DNA of 64,000 nt from IDS-8 sp035304345 (lineage in GTDB: Bacteria > Pseudomonadota > Gammaproteobacteria > Steroidobacterales > Woeseiaceae): NCBI GenBank assembly GCA_035304345.1, contig DATGQE010000006.1:1-64000 (forward strand). The letters are read 5' to 3'. The position numbers were made by a program, and so were the translations under genes. The notes under the pieces were generated by a model. The model was not told the origin of the DNA, made no database searches, and worked only from the letters and a program-made list of their open reading frames with translations. Every line of letters starts with the position of its first letter. The stretch's first letter is position 1. This document shows, piece by piece, positions 8,493 through 17,589 of the stretch.

Positions 8493-8843
8493 CGGGGACG
8501 GATTGGGGTCCCCGGGCATGAGCCAAGGCGGGATGGGAGCGCGGCGGCGGTCGGCACGCGGCGGGTAGTTCGTGGCGAGATAGTCGAGGATCGCGTCCTC
8601 GACCGCCGGCTCGAACTGCCACAGGTTCTGGGTCGCCTGCATCCAGCGGATGATGTCGAGCCAGGTCTGCCGGTCCGCGCGCTGCTGCGTCACGAGCCGG
8701 AACGAGTGACAACCGCCGCAGTGCGCGCGCACGTGCTCGAAACCCGGTGCCCGCACGAGGCCCGTGGCCTCGTCGATCTCCTGCCCGGTCGCCGCGCCCG
8801 CTGCGAGCAGCCAGGACAGGAGCAGGAACAACCGCCTGCTCAC
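8490..8843 (-). CDS. Monohaem cytochrome c, partner of the sulfite-oxidase-like protein
   Basis: A 117-residue exported protein: signal peptide in residues 1-20 (RRLFLLLSWLLAAGAATG), then one haem-binding motif CGGCH at 42-46, then a Trp/Met-rich helix (WLDIIRWMQATQNLW) that may supply the Met ligand. It resembles the small cytochrome subunit of SorAB/SoxCD-type sulfite dehydrogenases, which takes electrons from the molybdenum subunit. The GTG start overlaps the TGA of the upstream oxidoreductase (GTGA at 8840-8843), supporting a two-subunit enzyme. The protein ends in a short Pro-rich tail. Confidence 0.85.
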   Translation of the reverse strand: MSRRLFLLLSWLLAAGAATGQEIDEATGLVRAPGFEHVRAHCGGCHSFRLVTQQRADRQTWLDIIRWMQATQNLWQFEPAVEDAILDYLATNYPPRADRRRAPIPPWLMPGDPNPSP

Positions 8844-10168
8844 GCCACCTGCACCGCGATGCGATGGCACGCGTTGTTGAGGTACCCGCGCGGGTTCCAG
8901 CCGGGCAGGACCATCGGCTGCGACACGCCTTCGCTGTCCTCCGCGCGTGCCCACACCTCGTAGTAGCCCGGCTGCGGGAACTCGATCGCTTGCTTCCAGT
9001 GCTGCCACGCGAGCCGGTTGGCCGGCCGCTCGAGCCGCGCGCGCTGCCAGGTCGCGCCGAAGTCGATGGAGGTGTAGAGACGGCGGACGCTGCGGTCGCC
9101 CGCCCACGCGTGGCCGCGTACCTCGAGCGCCTTCCCGGCCGGGTGCGTGATCCCGGACTTCGGGTAGGTGACGAGAGACCTCACCGGCATCGAGCCGATG
9201 ATGCACATGTCCTCGTCCGCCACCTCCGCGCCGGGCGCGACCGGCTGGCAGGGCATGCGGTAGGACTGCCCGAGCATCTTCTCGCCGTCGTGCACGCGGT
9301 CGCGCACCAGCACCCGGTGCACCCACTTGCCGCTGACCGACGCCGGCCAGCCGGCGCACACCATGCGCAGCGGGAACCCGTGCAGCGGAGGCAGCGGCTC
9401 GCCGTTCATGGCGAAGGCGAGCAGCGATTCGGCTTCCATGGCCTTCGCGAGCGGCACGCCGCGCGAGATCGGCTGCTTGGAGGCATCGCCGGAAAGGTGC
9501 CGGTCCCTCGCCTCGTAGGCGACGTACACCGCGTCGTCCGCGATGCCGCAATGCTCGAGCACGTCGCGCAGCCGGACGCCCGTCCACTCGGGACAACCCA
9601 CGGCTCCCGTCGTCCACTGATTGCCCGACGTCGCCGGGTAGAACTCCGAGCGGCCGTTGCCCGCGCATTCGATCTGCAGCTTCAGCGTCACGGGCTCGAA
9701 GCGCGACCTGAGCTCCGCCAGCGTGAACGTCTGCGGGCGGACGCACGACTCGCCGGCGATCTCGAGCGTCCAGCGATCCGGGTCGATGGCGGCGGCATCC
9801 GGCGGGATACCGTTGTTGCGCACGAACAGGCGCGCGGCCGGGGTGACCGGGTCGTCGAGCAGGTGCGCGGGGGTCTCCAGGTTGAGGGGGCGATCGTTCA
9901 GCACGATCAGCCCTTCCTTGCCCTCGATCTCGAACGGCTCGGGCGTATCCGCGAGCGCGGCCGGGATGAGCCCGCCGGGCATGAAGCGCGCGAACGGGAT
10001 GGACGCACCGACGGCGGCGCTCATCGCCGCCAGGCCGGCACCGCGGAGGAACCCGCGGCGCGTGAGCGGATCGGCCTGCCGGCCCCAGAGCAGCCGGTCC
10101 GCCCGGGAGGGGTCGGCGGCGTACAGGGCACGGATGCCCACGCGGCGCTTACCGGTCTCGCCTTTCAT
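8840..10168 (-). CDS. Sulfite oxidase/SoxC-like molybdopterin enzyme, Tat-exported
   Basis: A 442-residue enzyme. A Tat signal (TRRGFLRGAG at 36-45 and a hydrophobic run to about 75) follows a 35-residue N-terminal extension. The molybdopterin domain contains QIECAGNGR; Cys168 should coordinate molybdenum. Further conserved blocks are GCPEWTGVRLRDVL, GFPLRMVCAGW and, in the C-terminal dimerisation domain, RRLYTSIDFGATW. Family members oxidise sulfite or sulfane sulfur in the periplasm and pass electrons to cytochrome c; the next gene encodes one. Its ATG overlaps the hutG TGA (ATGA), so it is translated as the continuation of the histidine operon. The substrate cannot be read from sequence. 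Confidence 0.88.
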   Translation of the reverse strand: MKGETGKRRVGIRALYAADPSRADRLLWGRQADPLTRRGFLRGAGLAAMSAAVGASIPFARFMPGGLIPAALADTPEPFEIEGKEGLIVLNDRPLNLETPAHLLDDPVTPAARLFVRNNGIPPDAAAIDPDRWTLEIAGESCVRPQTFTLAELRSRFEPVTLKLQIECAGNGRSEFYPATSGNQWTTGAVGCPEWTGVRLRDVLEHCGIADDAVYVAYEARDRHLSGDASKQPISRGVPLAKAMEAESLLAFAMNGEPLPPLHGFPLRMVCAGWPASVSGKWVHRVLVRDRVHDGEKMLGQSYRMPCQPVAPGAEVADEDMCIIGSMPVRSLVTYPKSGITHPAGKALEVRGHAWAGDRSVRRLYTSIDFGATWQRARLERPANRLAWQHWKQAIEFPQPGYYEVWARAEDSEGVSQPMVLPGWNPRGYLNNACHRIAVQVA

Positions 10169-10986
10169 TCGAGCTCCTCCGGTTCGGTCTCCTGTGCACC
10201 GATCGTAGCACCCGCGTGGCAGGCCGCCAGCAGCAGGCGGATCGACTGCGCGAGGCGCTCCGCCTTCTCCTCGTCGAGCTCGAAGCTGTCCTCGTCCATG
10301 TAGCAGCGCTGCGCGATCTCAAGCTGCACGGCATAGACGCCTTCGGCGGGGCGGCCGTAGTGCCGGGTGATGTAACCGCCCTTGAACCGGCCGTTCACGA
10401 CGAAGGAGTAGGGCAGCGCGGCCGCCGCCTCGGCCAGGCGCTGCTCGATCGCGGGAGGGCAGCTCCGGCCGTCGTTCGTGCCGATGTTGAGGTCGGGCAG
10501 GTCGCCCTCGAACAGCCTCGGCACGCGCCCGCGGATCGAATGCGCATCCCACAGGATCGCGTACCCGAACTCCTTCCTGATCGCCTCGAGCCGGCTCGCG
10601 AGGCCGTCGTGGTACGGCTTCCAGTACCGCGCGATGCGTTCCCGCTTCTCGGCTGCATCGACCTCGCCCCCGCCGGAGTAGATGTCTTCGCCCGCGAACG
10701 TCTGCGCCGGGCAGAGGCCGGTCGATACCCGGCCCGGGTACAGCACGTCGTCGTCGGGCGAGCGGTTCAGGTCGACGACGTAGCGCGAGTAGCGGGCGGC
10801 GATCACGCCGGCGCCGATGCTCTCCGCGAAGGCGTACAGCCGCCGGACGTGCCAGTCCGTGTCCGGTATCGCCCGGCCCGCCGCCGTCATGCGCGCCGCG
10901 ATGTCGGCGGGGATCTCGCGCCCGTCGTGCGGGATGCTGACGAGGAACGGCCCGTCGCCCTCGTGCCAGGTAAAGACCTCGCTCAT
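10165..10986 (-). CDS. hutG: N-formylglutamate deformylase
   Basis: A 273-residue cytoplasmic amidohydrolase that splits N-formylglutamate into glutamate and formate, the last step of the five-enzyme histidine pathway. Conserved blocks are SIPHDGREIP, DTDWHVRRLY, VDLNRSPDD, ILWDAHSIRGRVPRLF and GYITRHYGRP, as expected for the FGase family. The ATG at 10986 overlaps the hutH TGA (ATGA). It fits with HutF, which makes N-formylglutamate. The next gene, the sulfite-oxidase-like enzyme, also overlaps by four bases. Confidence 0.95.
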   Translation of the reverse strand: MSEVFTWHEGDGPFLVSIPHDGREIPADIAARMTAAGRAIPDTDWHVRRLYAFAESIGAGVIAARYSRYVVDLNRSPDDDVLYPGRVSTGLCPAQTFAGEDIYSGGGEVDAAEKRERIARYWKPYHDGLASRLEAIRKEFGYAILWDAHSIRGRVPRLFEGDLPDLNIGTNDGRSCPPAIEQRLAEAAAALPYSFVVNGRFKGGYITRHYGRPAEGVYAVQLEIAQRCYMDEDSFELDEEKAERLAQSIRLLLAACHAGATIGAQETEPEELE

Positions 10987-12512
10987 GACACGCTCGGCAG
11001 CATCGCGCGCGCGTGCTCGTGGAGCAGGCCCGCATCGAGACGCGCGGCGAGCGTGGCGATCTCGCCGGCAAGCGAGCGATCCTCGACGTAGGGATCGGAG
11101 ACGCTGCGGACCTGCTCGAGCACGCGCTCGAGCACGACGGAGCTCCGCTTCGGGCGGTGGAACTCGATCCCCTGCCCCGCGGCGAGCAGCTCGATGGCGA
11201 CGATGCTGGCGACGTTGTCGAGCATCGCGTGGAGGCGACGCGCGGCGAAGGTCGCCATGCTCACGTGGTCCTCCTGGTTGGCGGAGGTCGGGATCGAATC
11301 CACGCTCGCGGGGTGCGCGAGCGACTTGTTCTCCGAGGCGAGCGCCGCGGCCGTCACCTGGGCCATCATGAAGCCGGAATTGAGGCCGCCGTCGCGCACG
11401 AGGAACGCGGGCAGGCCGCCGTTCAGGTGCGGGTCGATGAGCAGCGCGATGCGCCGCTCGGCGAGCGAGCCGATCTCGGCGATCGCGAGTGCAAGATAGT
11501 CCGCGGCCAGCGCGACGGGCTCGGCGTGGAAATTGCCCCCCGACAGGACCGACCTCGTGTCCGTGAACACGAGCGGGTTGTCGGTGACGGCGTTCGCCTC
11601 CGTCTCGAGCACCTGCGCGACGTGGCGCAGCACGTCGAGGCACGCGCCGGCGACCTGCGGCTGGCAGCGGATGGAGTACGGGTCCTGCACGCGGTTGCAT
11701 TCGATGTGCGACGCGCGGATCTCGCTGCCGGCCATGAGGTCGCGCAGCAGGCCCGCGACCGCCGCCTGCCCGGCGTGGCCGCGCGCGTCCTGGATGCGGG
11801 CGTCGAACGGCACGTCGCTGCCCTGGATCGCATCGGCGGACAATGCCCCCGCGACGATCGAGGCGGCGAGGAGGTGCTCGGCGCGGAACAGCGCGGACAG
11901 CGCGAGCGCGGTCGAAACCTGCGTGCCGTTCAGGAGCGCAAGGCCCTCCTTCGGCGCGAGCGTGAGCGGCTGCAGCCCGGCACGCGTGAGCGCTTCGAGA
12001 GCCTCGACCTGCTCCCCGTTCACGCGCGCGCTGCCCTCGCCCAGCAGCACCAGCGCGAGGTGCGCCAGGGGTGCGAGGTCGCCCGACGCGCCGACGGAGC
12101 CCTTCGCCGGAATGCACGGGCAGATGTCGCGGTTCACGAGCTCGCACAGCGTGTCGACGAGCTCCGTGCGCACTCCCGAAGCGCCCTGCGCGAGCGCCGC
12201 GATCTTGGTGACGAGCACGAGGCGCACGCACTCGTCCGGCAGCAGGTCGCCCACGCCGACGGCGTGCGAGCGGATGAGGTTCTCCTGCAGGTGCACGAGC
12301 TCGTCGGTCCCGATGCGGACGTCGGCGAGCTTGCCGAAACCCGTGTTGACGCCGTAGACGCTCTTGCCGCTCTTCACCACCTCGGCAACGACCGCGCGGG
12401 ACGCGGCGATGCGCGCGCGCGCCGAGTCGCCGAGCCGCACCCTCAGCGGCTGCCGCCAGGCCTGCCGCAGCTCGCCCAGCGTGAGCCGCTGCCCGTCGAT
12501 GATCAGCTCCAT
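10983..12512 (-). CDS. hutH: Histidine ammonia-lyase
   Basis: A 509-residue enzyme converting histidine to urocanate and ammonia, the first step of the pathway. The Ala142-Ser143-Gly144 triad in GSVGASGDLAPLAH forms the MIO electrophile without a cofactor. Other family blocks are YGVNTGFGKLA, NLIRSHAVGVG, QDPYSIRCQPQV and SGGNFHAEPVALAAD. Length is normal. It starts 25 bases after the hutU stop and overlaps hutG by four. Expression should be under HutC. Confidence 0.97.
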   Translation of the reverse strand: MELIIDGQRLTLGELRQAWRQPLRVRLGDSARARIAASRAVVAEVVKSGKSVYGVNTGFGKLADVRIGTDELVHLQENLIRSHAVGVGDLLPDECVRLVLVTKIAALAQGASGVRTELVDTLCELVNRDICPCIPAKGSVGASGDLAPLAHLALVLLGEGSARVNGEQVEALEALTRAGLQPLTLAPKEGLALLNGTQVSTALALSALFRAEHLLAASIVAGALSADAIQGSDVPFDARIQDARGHAGQAAVAGLLRDLMAGSEIRASHIECNRVQDPYSIRCQPQVAGACLDVLRHVAQVLETEANAVTDNPLVFTDTRSVLSGGNFHAEPVALAADYLALAIAEIGSLAERRIALLIDPHLNGGLPAFLVRDGGLNSGFMMAQVTAAALASENKSLAHPASVDSIPTSANQEDHVSMATFAARRLHAMLDNVASIVAIELLAAGQGIEFHRPKRSSVVLERVLEQVRSVSDPYVEDRSLAGEIATLAARLDAGLLHEHARAMLPSVS

Positions 12513-12537
12513 CGCATTGCCCTCCCGCAGGAGCGCA

Positions 12538-14202
12538 TCACCGCCGCACCATCGGCAGGTCGAGGCCGTGCTCGGCGGCGCAGGCGATCGCCTCCTCGTA
12601 GCCGGCGTCGGCGTGGCGCATGACGCCGGTGGCCGGATCGTTCCACAGCGTGCGGGCGATGCGGCGGTCGGCGGCCTCGCTGCCGTCGCACACGATGACG
12701 AGCCCGGCGTGCTGCGCGTAACCCATGCCGACGCCGCCGCCGTGATGGAACGACACCCAGGTCGCGCCGCTCGCCGTGTTGAGCAGCGCGTTCAGCACCG
12801 GCCAGTCGGACACCGCGTCCGAGCCGTCGCGCATCGCCTCCGTCTCGCGGTTCGGGCTCGCGACGGAGCCGGAGTCCAGGTGATCGCGGCCGATGACGAC
12901 CGGCGCTTCGAGCTCCCCTTTGCGCACCATCTCGTTGAACGCGAGCCCGAGCCGGTCACGCTGCCCGAGGCCCACCCAGCAGATGCGCGCCGGCAGCCCC
13001 TGGAACCTGATCTTCTCGCGCGCCTGGTCGAGCCACCGGTGCAGGTGAGGATCGTCCGGAATCAGCTCCTTGACCTTCTCGTCGGTGCGGTAGATGTCCT
13101 CGGGATTCCCGGAAAGCGCGGCCCAGCGGAACGGCCCCACGCCGCGGCAGAACAGCGGCCGCACGTACGCGGGCACGAAGCCCGGGAACGCGAACGCGTC
13201 CTTCACGCCCTCGTCGTACGCGACCTGCCGGATGTTGTTGCCGTAGTCGAACGTCGGCACGCCGGCGCGATGGAAGCCGAGCATCGCCTCGACGTGCACC
13301 GCGATCGAGCGGCTCGCCGCCTTCGCCACGCCCGCGGGATCCGTGCGCCGGCGCTCGATCCACTCCTCCACCGTCCAGCCCTGCGGCAGGTAGCCGTTCG
13401 CCGGGTCGTGCGCCGAGGTCTGGTCGGTGACGGCGTCGGGCTTCACCCCGCGGCGCAGGAGCTCCGGCAGCACCTCGGCCGCGTTGCCGAGCAGGCCGAC
13501 GGACAACGGCTTCCGCTCCGCGACCGAACGCTCGATCATCGCGAGCGCCTGGTCGAGGTCGTCGGCGCGCGTGTCGAGATAGCCGGTCTCCAGCCGCTTC
13601 GCGATGCGGTCCGGCTGGCACTCGACCGCGAGCATGGACGCGCCCGCCATCGTCGCCGCGAGCGGCTGCGCGCCGCCCATGCCGCCCAGCCCCGCGGTGA
13701 GGATCCAGCGGCCGGCGAGGTCGCCGCCGTAGTGCCGGCGGCCCATCTCGACGAAGGTCTCGTGCGTGCCCTGCACGATGCCCTGGCTGCCGATGTAGAT
13801 CCACGAGCCCGCCGTCATCTGGCCGAACATCATGAGGCCCTTGCGGTCGAGCTCGCGGAAGTGCTCCCACGTCGCCCACGCGGGGACGAGGTTCGAGTTC
13901 GCGATCAGGACGCGCGGCGCGTCCTCGTGGGTCCGGAAAACGCCGACCGGCTTGCCCGACTGCACGAGCAGCGTCTGGTCGGCTTCGAGGCGCCTGAGCG
14001 TCGCGACGATCGCGTCGAAGCATTCCCAGTTGCGCGCCGCCTTGCCGATACCGCCGTAGACGACGAGCTCGTCGGGTCGCTCGGCCACCGCCGGGTCCAG
14101 GTTGTTCATGAGCATGCGCAGGGGCGCCTCGGTCAGCCAGCTCTTCGCGGACAGCGTGGTGCCGGTCGGTGCCTGCACGCGGCGCGCGCCTGAATCGTTC
14201 AT
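12538..14202 (-). CDS. hutU: Urocanate hydratase (urocanase)
   Basis: A 554-residue NAD-dependent enzyme hydrating urocanate to imidazolonepropionate. Family blocks: ELVVYGGIGKAARNW, GQMTAGSWIYIGSQGIVQGT, the nucleotide-binding GLGGMGGAQPLAATMAG, DQTSAHDPANGYLP and CWVGLGQRDRLGLAFNEMV. The start at 14202 gives the usual family length; the frame is open further upstream over hutC but loses resemblance. Its ATG overlaps the hutC TGA (ATGA). Confidence 0.97.
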   Translation of the reverse strand: MNDSGARRVQAPTGTTLSAKSWLTEAPLRMLMNNLDPAVAERPDELVVYGGIGKAARNWECFDAIVATLRRLEADQTLLVQSGKPVGVFRTHEDAPRVLIANSNLVPAWATWEHFRELDRKGLMMFGQMTAGSWIYIGSQGIVQGTHETFVEMGRRHYGGDLAGRWILTAGLGGMGGAQPLAATMAGASMLAVECQPDRIAKRLETGYLDTRADDLDQALAMIERSVAERKPLSVGLLGNAAEVLPELLRRGVKPDAVTDQTSAHDPANGYLPQGWTVEEWIERRRTDPAGVAKAASRSIAVHVEAMLGFHRAGVPTFDYGNNIRQVAYDEGVKDAFAFPGFVPAYVRPLFCRGVGPFRWAALSGNPEDIYRTDEKVKELIPDDPHLHRWLDQAREKIRFQGLPARICWVGLGQRDRLGLAFNEMVRKGELEAPVVIGRDHLDSGSVASPNRETEAMRDGSDAVSDWPVLNALLNTASGATWVSFHHGGGVGMGYAQHAGLVIVCDGSEAADRRIARTLWNDPATGVMRHADAGYEEAIACAAEHGLDLPMVRR

Positions 14203-14948
14203 TGCAGGGGTCCTCCGGGTTCGGGTGGGGCCATGCCGGGCGGCGCGTAGGTTCCGGTCAGCTCGAAGCGGCTGCCGGGATGCCACAGCCGCGCGTAGCT
14301 GACCGTGCGGCCGTGCGCCCAGGTTCGCCGGATCACCAGCAGGCACGGCTCGTTCTCGGGCATGCACAGGCTCGTACGCACGAACTCGTCGGGCATCGCG
14401 GCGCGCAGCACGTGCTCCGCCGCCTGCAGGGGCGCGATGGCGGAGAGATAGGCGCCCGGCGTAACCTGCGTGAAGTCCTGCTCCAGGCAATCGGGCGCAA
14501 AGGAGGCGAGCATCCAGCGTTCTTCGAGCTGGATCGGCGCCGAGCTTTCCTCGTGCACGATCCGCAGGTGGTACACGGGCTCGCCGGCTGCGACCCCGAG
14601 CGCGTCGGCGACGGCGTCGCGCGCGCGTTCCTCGGCGGCCTTCAGCACCCGCGCCGAATGGCGGTGCCCGCGCCGCGCGATCTCGTCCGCGATGTTGCGC
14701 ACCTCGAGCGGGTGCGACTGCGCCTTGAGGTCGGCCACGAACGTGCCCACGCCGGCGACGCGCTTCACGATGCCTTCGTCGACGAGCTCACGCAGCGCCC
14801 GGTTCGCCGTCATGCGCGACACGCCCGCAGCGCTCACCAGCTCGTTCTCCGACGGCACGCGATCGCGCGGTTTGAGCTCGCCGCGCGAGATCTGCTCGAT
14901 GATCATCTCCTTGAGCTGCTGGTAGCGGGGCTTGGGCTGCGTGGCCAT
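14199..14948 (-). CDS. hutC: Histidine utilisation repressor (GntR/HutC family)
   Basis: A 249-residue regulator. The N-terminal winged helix (about 8-75: YQQLKEMIIEQISRGELKP, then PSENELVSAAGVSRMTANRA and GTFVA) is typical of GntR proteins; the C-terminal UTRA domain (about 95-235) binds the inducer, which for HutC is urocanate. The start at 14948 is chosen because GntR similarity begins right after it. The gene lies second in the operon it probably controls, 10 bases after hutF and overlapping hutU. The palindrome at 16318-16327 is its likely target. Confidence 0.93.
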   Translation of the reverse strand: MATQPKPRYQQLKEMIIEQISRGELKPRDRVPSENELVSAAGVSRMTANRALRELVDEGIVKRVAGVGTFVADLKAQSHPLEVRNIADEIARRGHRHSARVLKAAEERARDAVADALGVAAGEPVYHLRIVHEESSAPIQLEERWMLASFAPDCLEQDFTQVTPGAYLSAIAPLQAAEHVLRAAMPDEFVRTSLCMPENEPCLLVIRRTWAHGRTVSYARLWHPGSRFELTGTYAPPGMAPPEPGGPLQ

Positions 14949-14958
14949 CGCAGGCTCG

Positions 14959-16311
14959 TCACGCGAACAGGCGCCGCACCGTGCGTGCGTACTCGCGCCG
15001 TGCATCCTCGGCGGCGACGTGGCGGCCGTCGACGACCCGCCACTCGCCGCCCACCATCACGCGGTCGATCGGCAGCGTGAAGCCGGAGAACACGAGCGCA
15101 TCCAGCAGTGAATCCGCCTCGTGGCCGACCAGCATCGGGCTGTCGTCGTCGAGCACGACGAGGTCGGCCGGCGCGCCTCGAGCGAGGCCGCGGTGGGGGA
15201 TACCGGCGGCGAGCGCCCCGCCCTCGGCCGCGAGCGCGAACAGGCTGCGGCCGGTGTGGGTTTCGTCCCCGTGCGCGGCGACGTTGCGGCGCATCGACAC
15301 CAGCCGCTGCCCGTACTCGAGCCAGCGCAGCTCCTCGAACGGGTTGATCGACACGTGGCTGTCGGAGCCGATCGCGATGCGCCCACCGTGCTCCAGGTAG
15401 CGCGCGAGCGGGAACAGCCCGTCGCCCAGGTTCGCCTCGGTGCTCGGGCACAGGCATGCGACGGCGCCGCTCTGCGCCAGCTTCTCGACTTCCTCGTCGT
15501 CGACGTGCGTCGCGTGCACGAGGCACCAGCGCTCGTCCACCTCGTGCTCGCGGAGCAGCCAGCGCACCGGGCGCTCGCCCAGCACGGCCAGGCACTGCTC
15601 GACCTCGCGCTGCTGCTCGGCCACGTGGATGTGCATCGGCACGCGGTCTTCCGCCGCGATGCGCGCGACGCGCGCGAGCGACCCGGCCGTCACCGCCCGC
15701 AGGCTGTGCGCGCCGATGCCGACACGGTAACCGTCGGCCTCGTCGCGCGCCTGCCGGTAGTGCGCCTCGAACGCGTCGAGCGTCGTCGCGAAGCGGCGCT
15801 GGTCGGCGTTCGGCTCCGGGTCGTCGAAGCCCGCCCGCTCGTAGAGCACCGGCACGTACGCGAGGCGGATGCCGCTGTCCGCGGCGGCCGCCGCCAGCGC
15901 GTGCAGCATCGCCATGCCCGGGCGCGGCTCGCCGGGCTCCGAGAGCAGGTAGTGGAACTCGGCGACACCCGTGAAACCGGCCGCCACCATCTCGCAATAG
16001 GCCTGGCGCGCGATCGCGAGCAGCGCGCCGGCGTCGATGCGGTGCGCGAGCGCGTACATGCGGCTGCGCCAGGTCCAGAACGTGTCCTGCACCGCCGGCG
16101 CGCGCTCCTCGGTGCGCCCGACGAGCGCCCGCTGGAAGGCGTGGCTGTGGGCGTTGACGAGGCCGGGGATGGCGATGCCGCCGACGACGTCCGCCCCTTC
16201 CGGCGTGGCGCCGGTCTCGACGTCCGCGATGCGGCCGTTCGCGACGTGCAGCCGCACGGCCTCGGACCAGCCGTCGGCGAGCAGTGCCTTGCGAACGAAG
16301 AGAGCGGCCAT
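14959..16311 (-). CDS. hutF: Formimidoylglutamate deiminase
   Basis: A 450-residue metal-dependent amidohydrolase turning N-formimidoylglutamate into N-formylglutamate and ammonia, fourth step of the Pseudomonas-type route. Metal ligands are visible in PGLVNAHSHAFQRAL (about residue 50-64), HIHVAEQQREVEQ, the later His of CLVHATHVDDEEV, and the Asp of IGSDSHVSINPFEELRWLE. It is the first gene of the minus-strand operon; a TGTATATACA palindrome ends seven bases before its ATG. Presence of hutF together with hutG and absence of a formiminoglutamase explain the five-step route. Confidence 0.95.
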   Translation of the reverse strand: MAALFVRKALLADGWSEAVRLHVANGRIADVETGATPEGADVVGGIAIPGLVNAHSHAFQRALVGRTEERAPAVQDTFWTWRSRMYALAHRIDAGALLAIARQAYCEMVAAGFTGVAEFHYLLSEPGEPRPGMAMLHALAAAAADSGIRLAYVPVLYERAGFDDPEPNADQRRFATTLDAFEAHYRQARDEADGYRVGIGAHSLRAVTAGSLARVARIAAEDRVPMHIHVAEQQREVEQCLAVLGERPVRWLLREHEVDERWCLVHATHVDDEEVEKLAQSGAVACLCPSTEANLGDGLFPLARYLEHGGRIAIGSDSHVSINPFEELRWLEYGQRLVSMRRNVAAHGDETHTGRSLFALAAEGGALAAGIPHRGLARGAPADLVVLDDDSPMLVGHEADSLLDALVFSGFTLPIDRVMVGGEWRVVDGRHVAAEDARREYARTVRRLFA

Positions 16312-16317
16312 GGCAGT

Positions 16318-16327
16318 TGTATATACA
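16318..16327. promoter_or_regulatory. Probable HutC operator in the hutF-hutI intergenic region
   Basis: TGTATATACA is a perfect 10-base palindrome in the 57-base gap between the divergent hutF and hutI starts. It resembles the TGTAnnTACA core of HutC sites known in pseudomonads. It lies 6 bases upstream of the hutF ATG and 41 bases upstream of the hutI ATG, so one bound repressor could block both arms. It may also overlap a -10 element for hutI (TATACA). Confidence 0.7.
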
Positions 16328-16368
16328 GGCTAATGGATGCTACCGTCGGACGCAACGAGGTGACCGCG

Positions 16369-17589
16369 ATGGCCGACTGGGATTTGCTCCTGACCGACGT
16401 CCATGCTGCCACGATGGCGGCGAACGGCGCGCGCTACGGGGCGATTCCCGACGCGGCGGTCGCGATCCGCGGCGATGCGATCGCGTGGATCGGCCCCGCC
16501 CGTGACCTGCCCGCCGGGGAGGCCGCGGAAACGCGCACGCTGGGCGGGCGCTGGGTCACGCCCGCGCTCATCGACTGCCACACCCACCTCGTGTTCGCCG
16601 GCGACCGCGCGAACGAGTTCGAGCAGCGGCTCGAGGGCGTCTCCTACGAGGCAATCGCGAAAGCCGGCGGCGGCATCCTGTCGACCGTGCGCGCGACGCG
16701 TGCCGCGTCCGAGGACGAGCTCGTCGCCGCGTCGGCGCCGCGCCTTGCCGCCTTGCGCGCGGAAGGCGTCGCCACCGTCGAGATCAAGTCGGGCTACGGG
16801 CTCGACCTCGACACCGAGCTTCGCATGCTGCGGGTCGCCCGCCGGCTCGGCGAGCAGCACGGCATCACCGTGCGCACCTCGTTCCTCGGCGCACACACGC
16901 TGCCGCCGGAATACGGGAACCGGGCGGACGACTACATCGATTTCCTGAACGACACCGTGCTGCCCGCCGCGCACGCGGCAGGGCTGGTGGATGCGGTGGA
17001 CGCGTATTGCGAGCGCATCGCGTTCTCCGCGCGGCAGGTGGCCTCGCTCTTCACGCGCGCGGACACGCTCGGCCTTCCCGTCCGGCTGCATGCCGACCAG
17101 CTCAGCGACGCCGAGGGTGCGGGCCTCGCGGCGCGGTACGGCGCGCTGTCGGCGGATCACCTCGAGTACGCGTCGGACGGCGGGCTGAAGGCGCTCGCGG
17201 ACGCGGGCTCGGTCGCCGTGCTGCTGCCGGGCGCGTTCCTCATCCTGCGGGAGACGCAGGCGCCGCCGGTCGCCCGGCTGCGCGAGCTCGGCGTGCCGAT
17301 CGCGATCGCGAGCGACTGCAATCCCGGCACCTCGCCGGTGTGCTCGCTGCGTGCGGCGATGACGCTCGCGACCGCGCTGTTCCGGCTGACGCCGGAGGAG
17401 TGCCTGGCCGGCGTGACGCGCAACGCGGCGCGCGCGCTCGGCCTCGCCGACCGCGGCACGCTGGAAGCCGGCAAGCGCGCCGACCTCGCCGTCTGGGACG
17501 TCGGCCACCCGCGCGAGCTCACCTACTGGCTCGGCCTGAACCCGCTGCACGAGCTGTTCGTCGGCGGCGCCGGGAGCCGCGGCACGTGA
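16369..17589 (+). CDS. hutI: Imidazolonepropionase
   Basis: A 406-residue amidohydrolase opening the imidazolone ring to formimidoylglutamate, step three. Metal ligands: DCHTHLVFAGDRANEFEQR near residue 67, the His of LPVRLHADQLSD, HLEYAS, and the Asp of IASDCNPGTSP. GAGGTG at 16356-16361, seven bases upstream, decides for the ATG at 16369; an in-frame ATG at 16333 lacks a ribosome site. It is divergent from the rest of the hut genes and shares their operator. Its TGA overlaps the GTG of the next gene. Confidence 0.95.
   Translation: MADWDLLLTDVHAATMAANGARYGAIPDAAVAIRGDAIAWIGPARDLPAGEAAETRTLGGRWVTPALIDCHTHLVFAGDRANEFEQRLEGVSYEAIAKAGGGILSTVRATRAASEDELVAASAPRLAALRAEGVATVEIKSGYGLDLDTELRMLRVARRLGEQHGITVRTSFLGAHTLPPEYGNRADDYIDFLNDTVLPAAHAAGLVDAVDAYCERIAFSARQVASLFTRADTLGLPVRLHADQLSDAEGAGLAARYGALSADHLEYASDGGLKALADAGSVAVLLPGAFLILRETQAPPVARLRELGVPIAIASDCNPGTSPVCSLRAAMTLATALFRLTPEECLAGVTRNAARALGLADRGTLEAGKRADLAVWDVGHPRELTYWLGLNPLHELFVGGAGSRGT

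Noticed and set aside
8747..10303. A 518-residue plus-strand frame over the sulfite-oxidase-like gene
   Set aside because: Antisense artefact of high GC; the minus-strand protein has a Tat signal and the molybdenum Cys.
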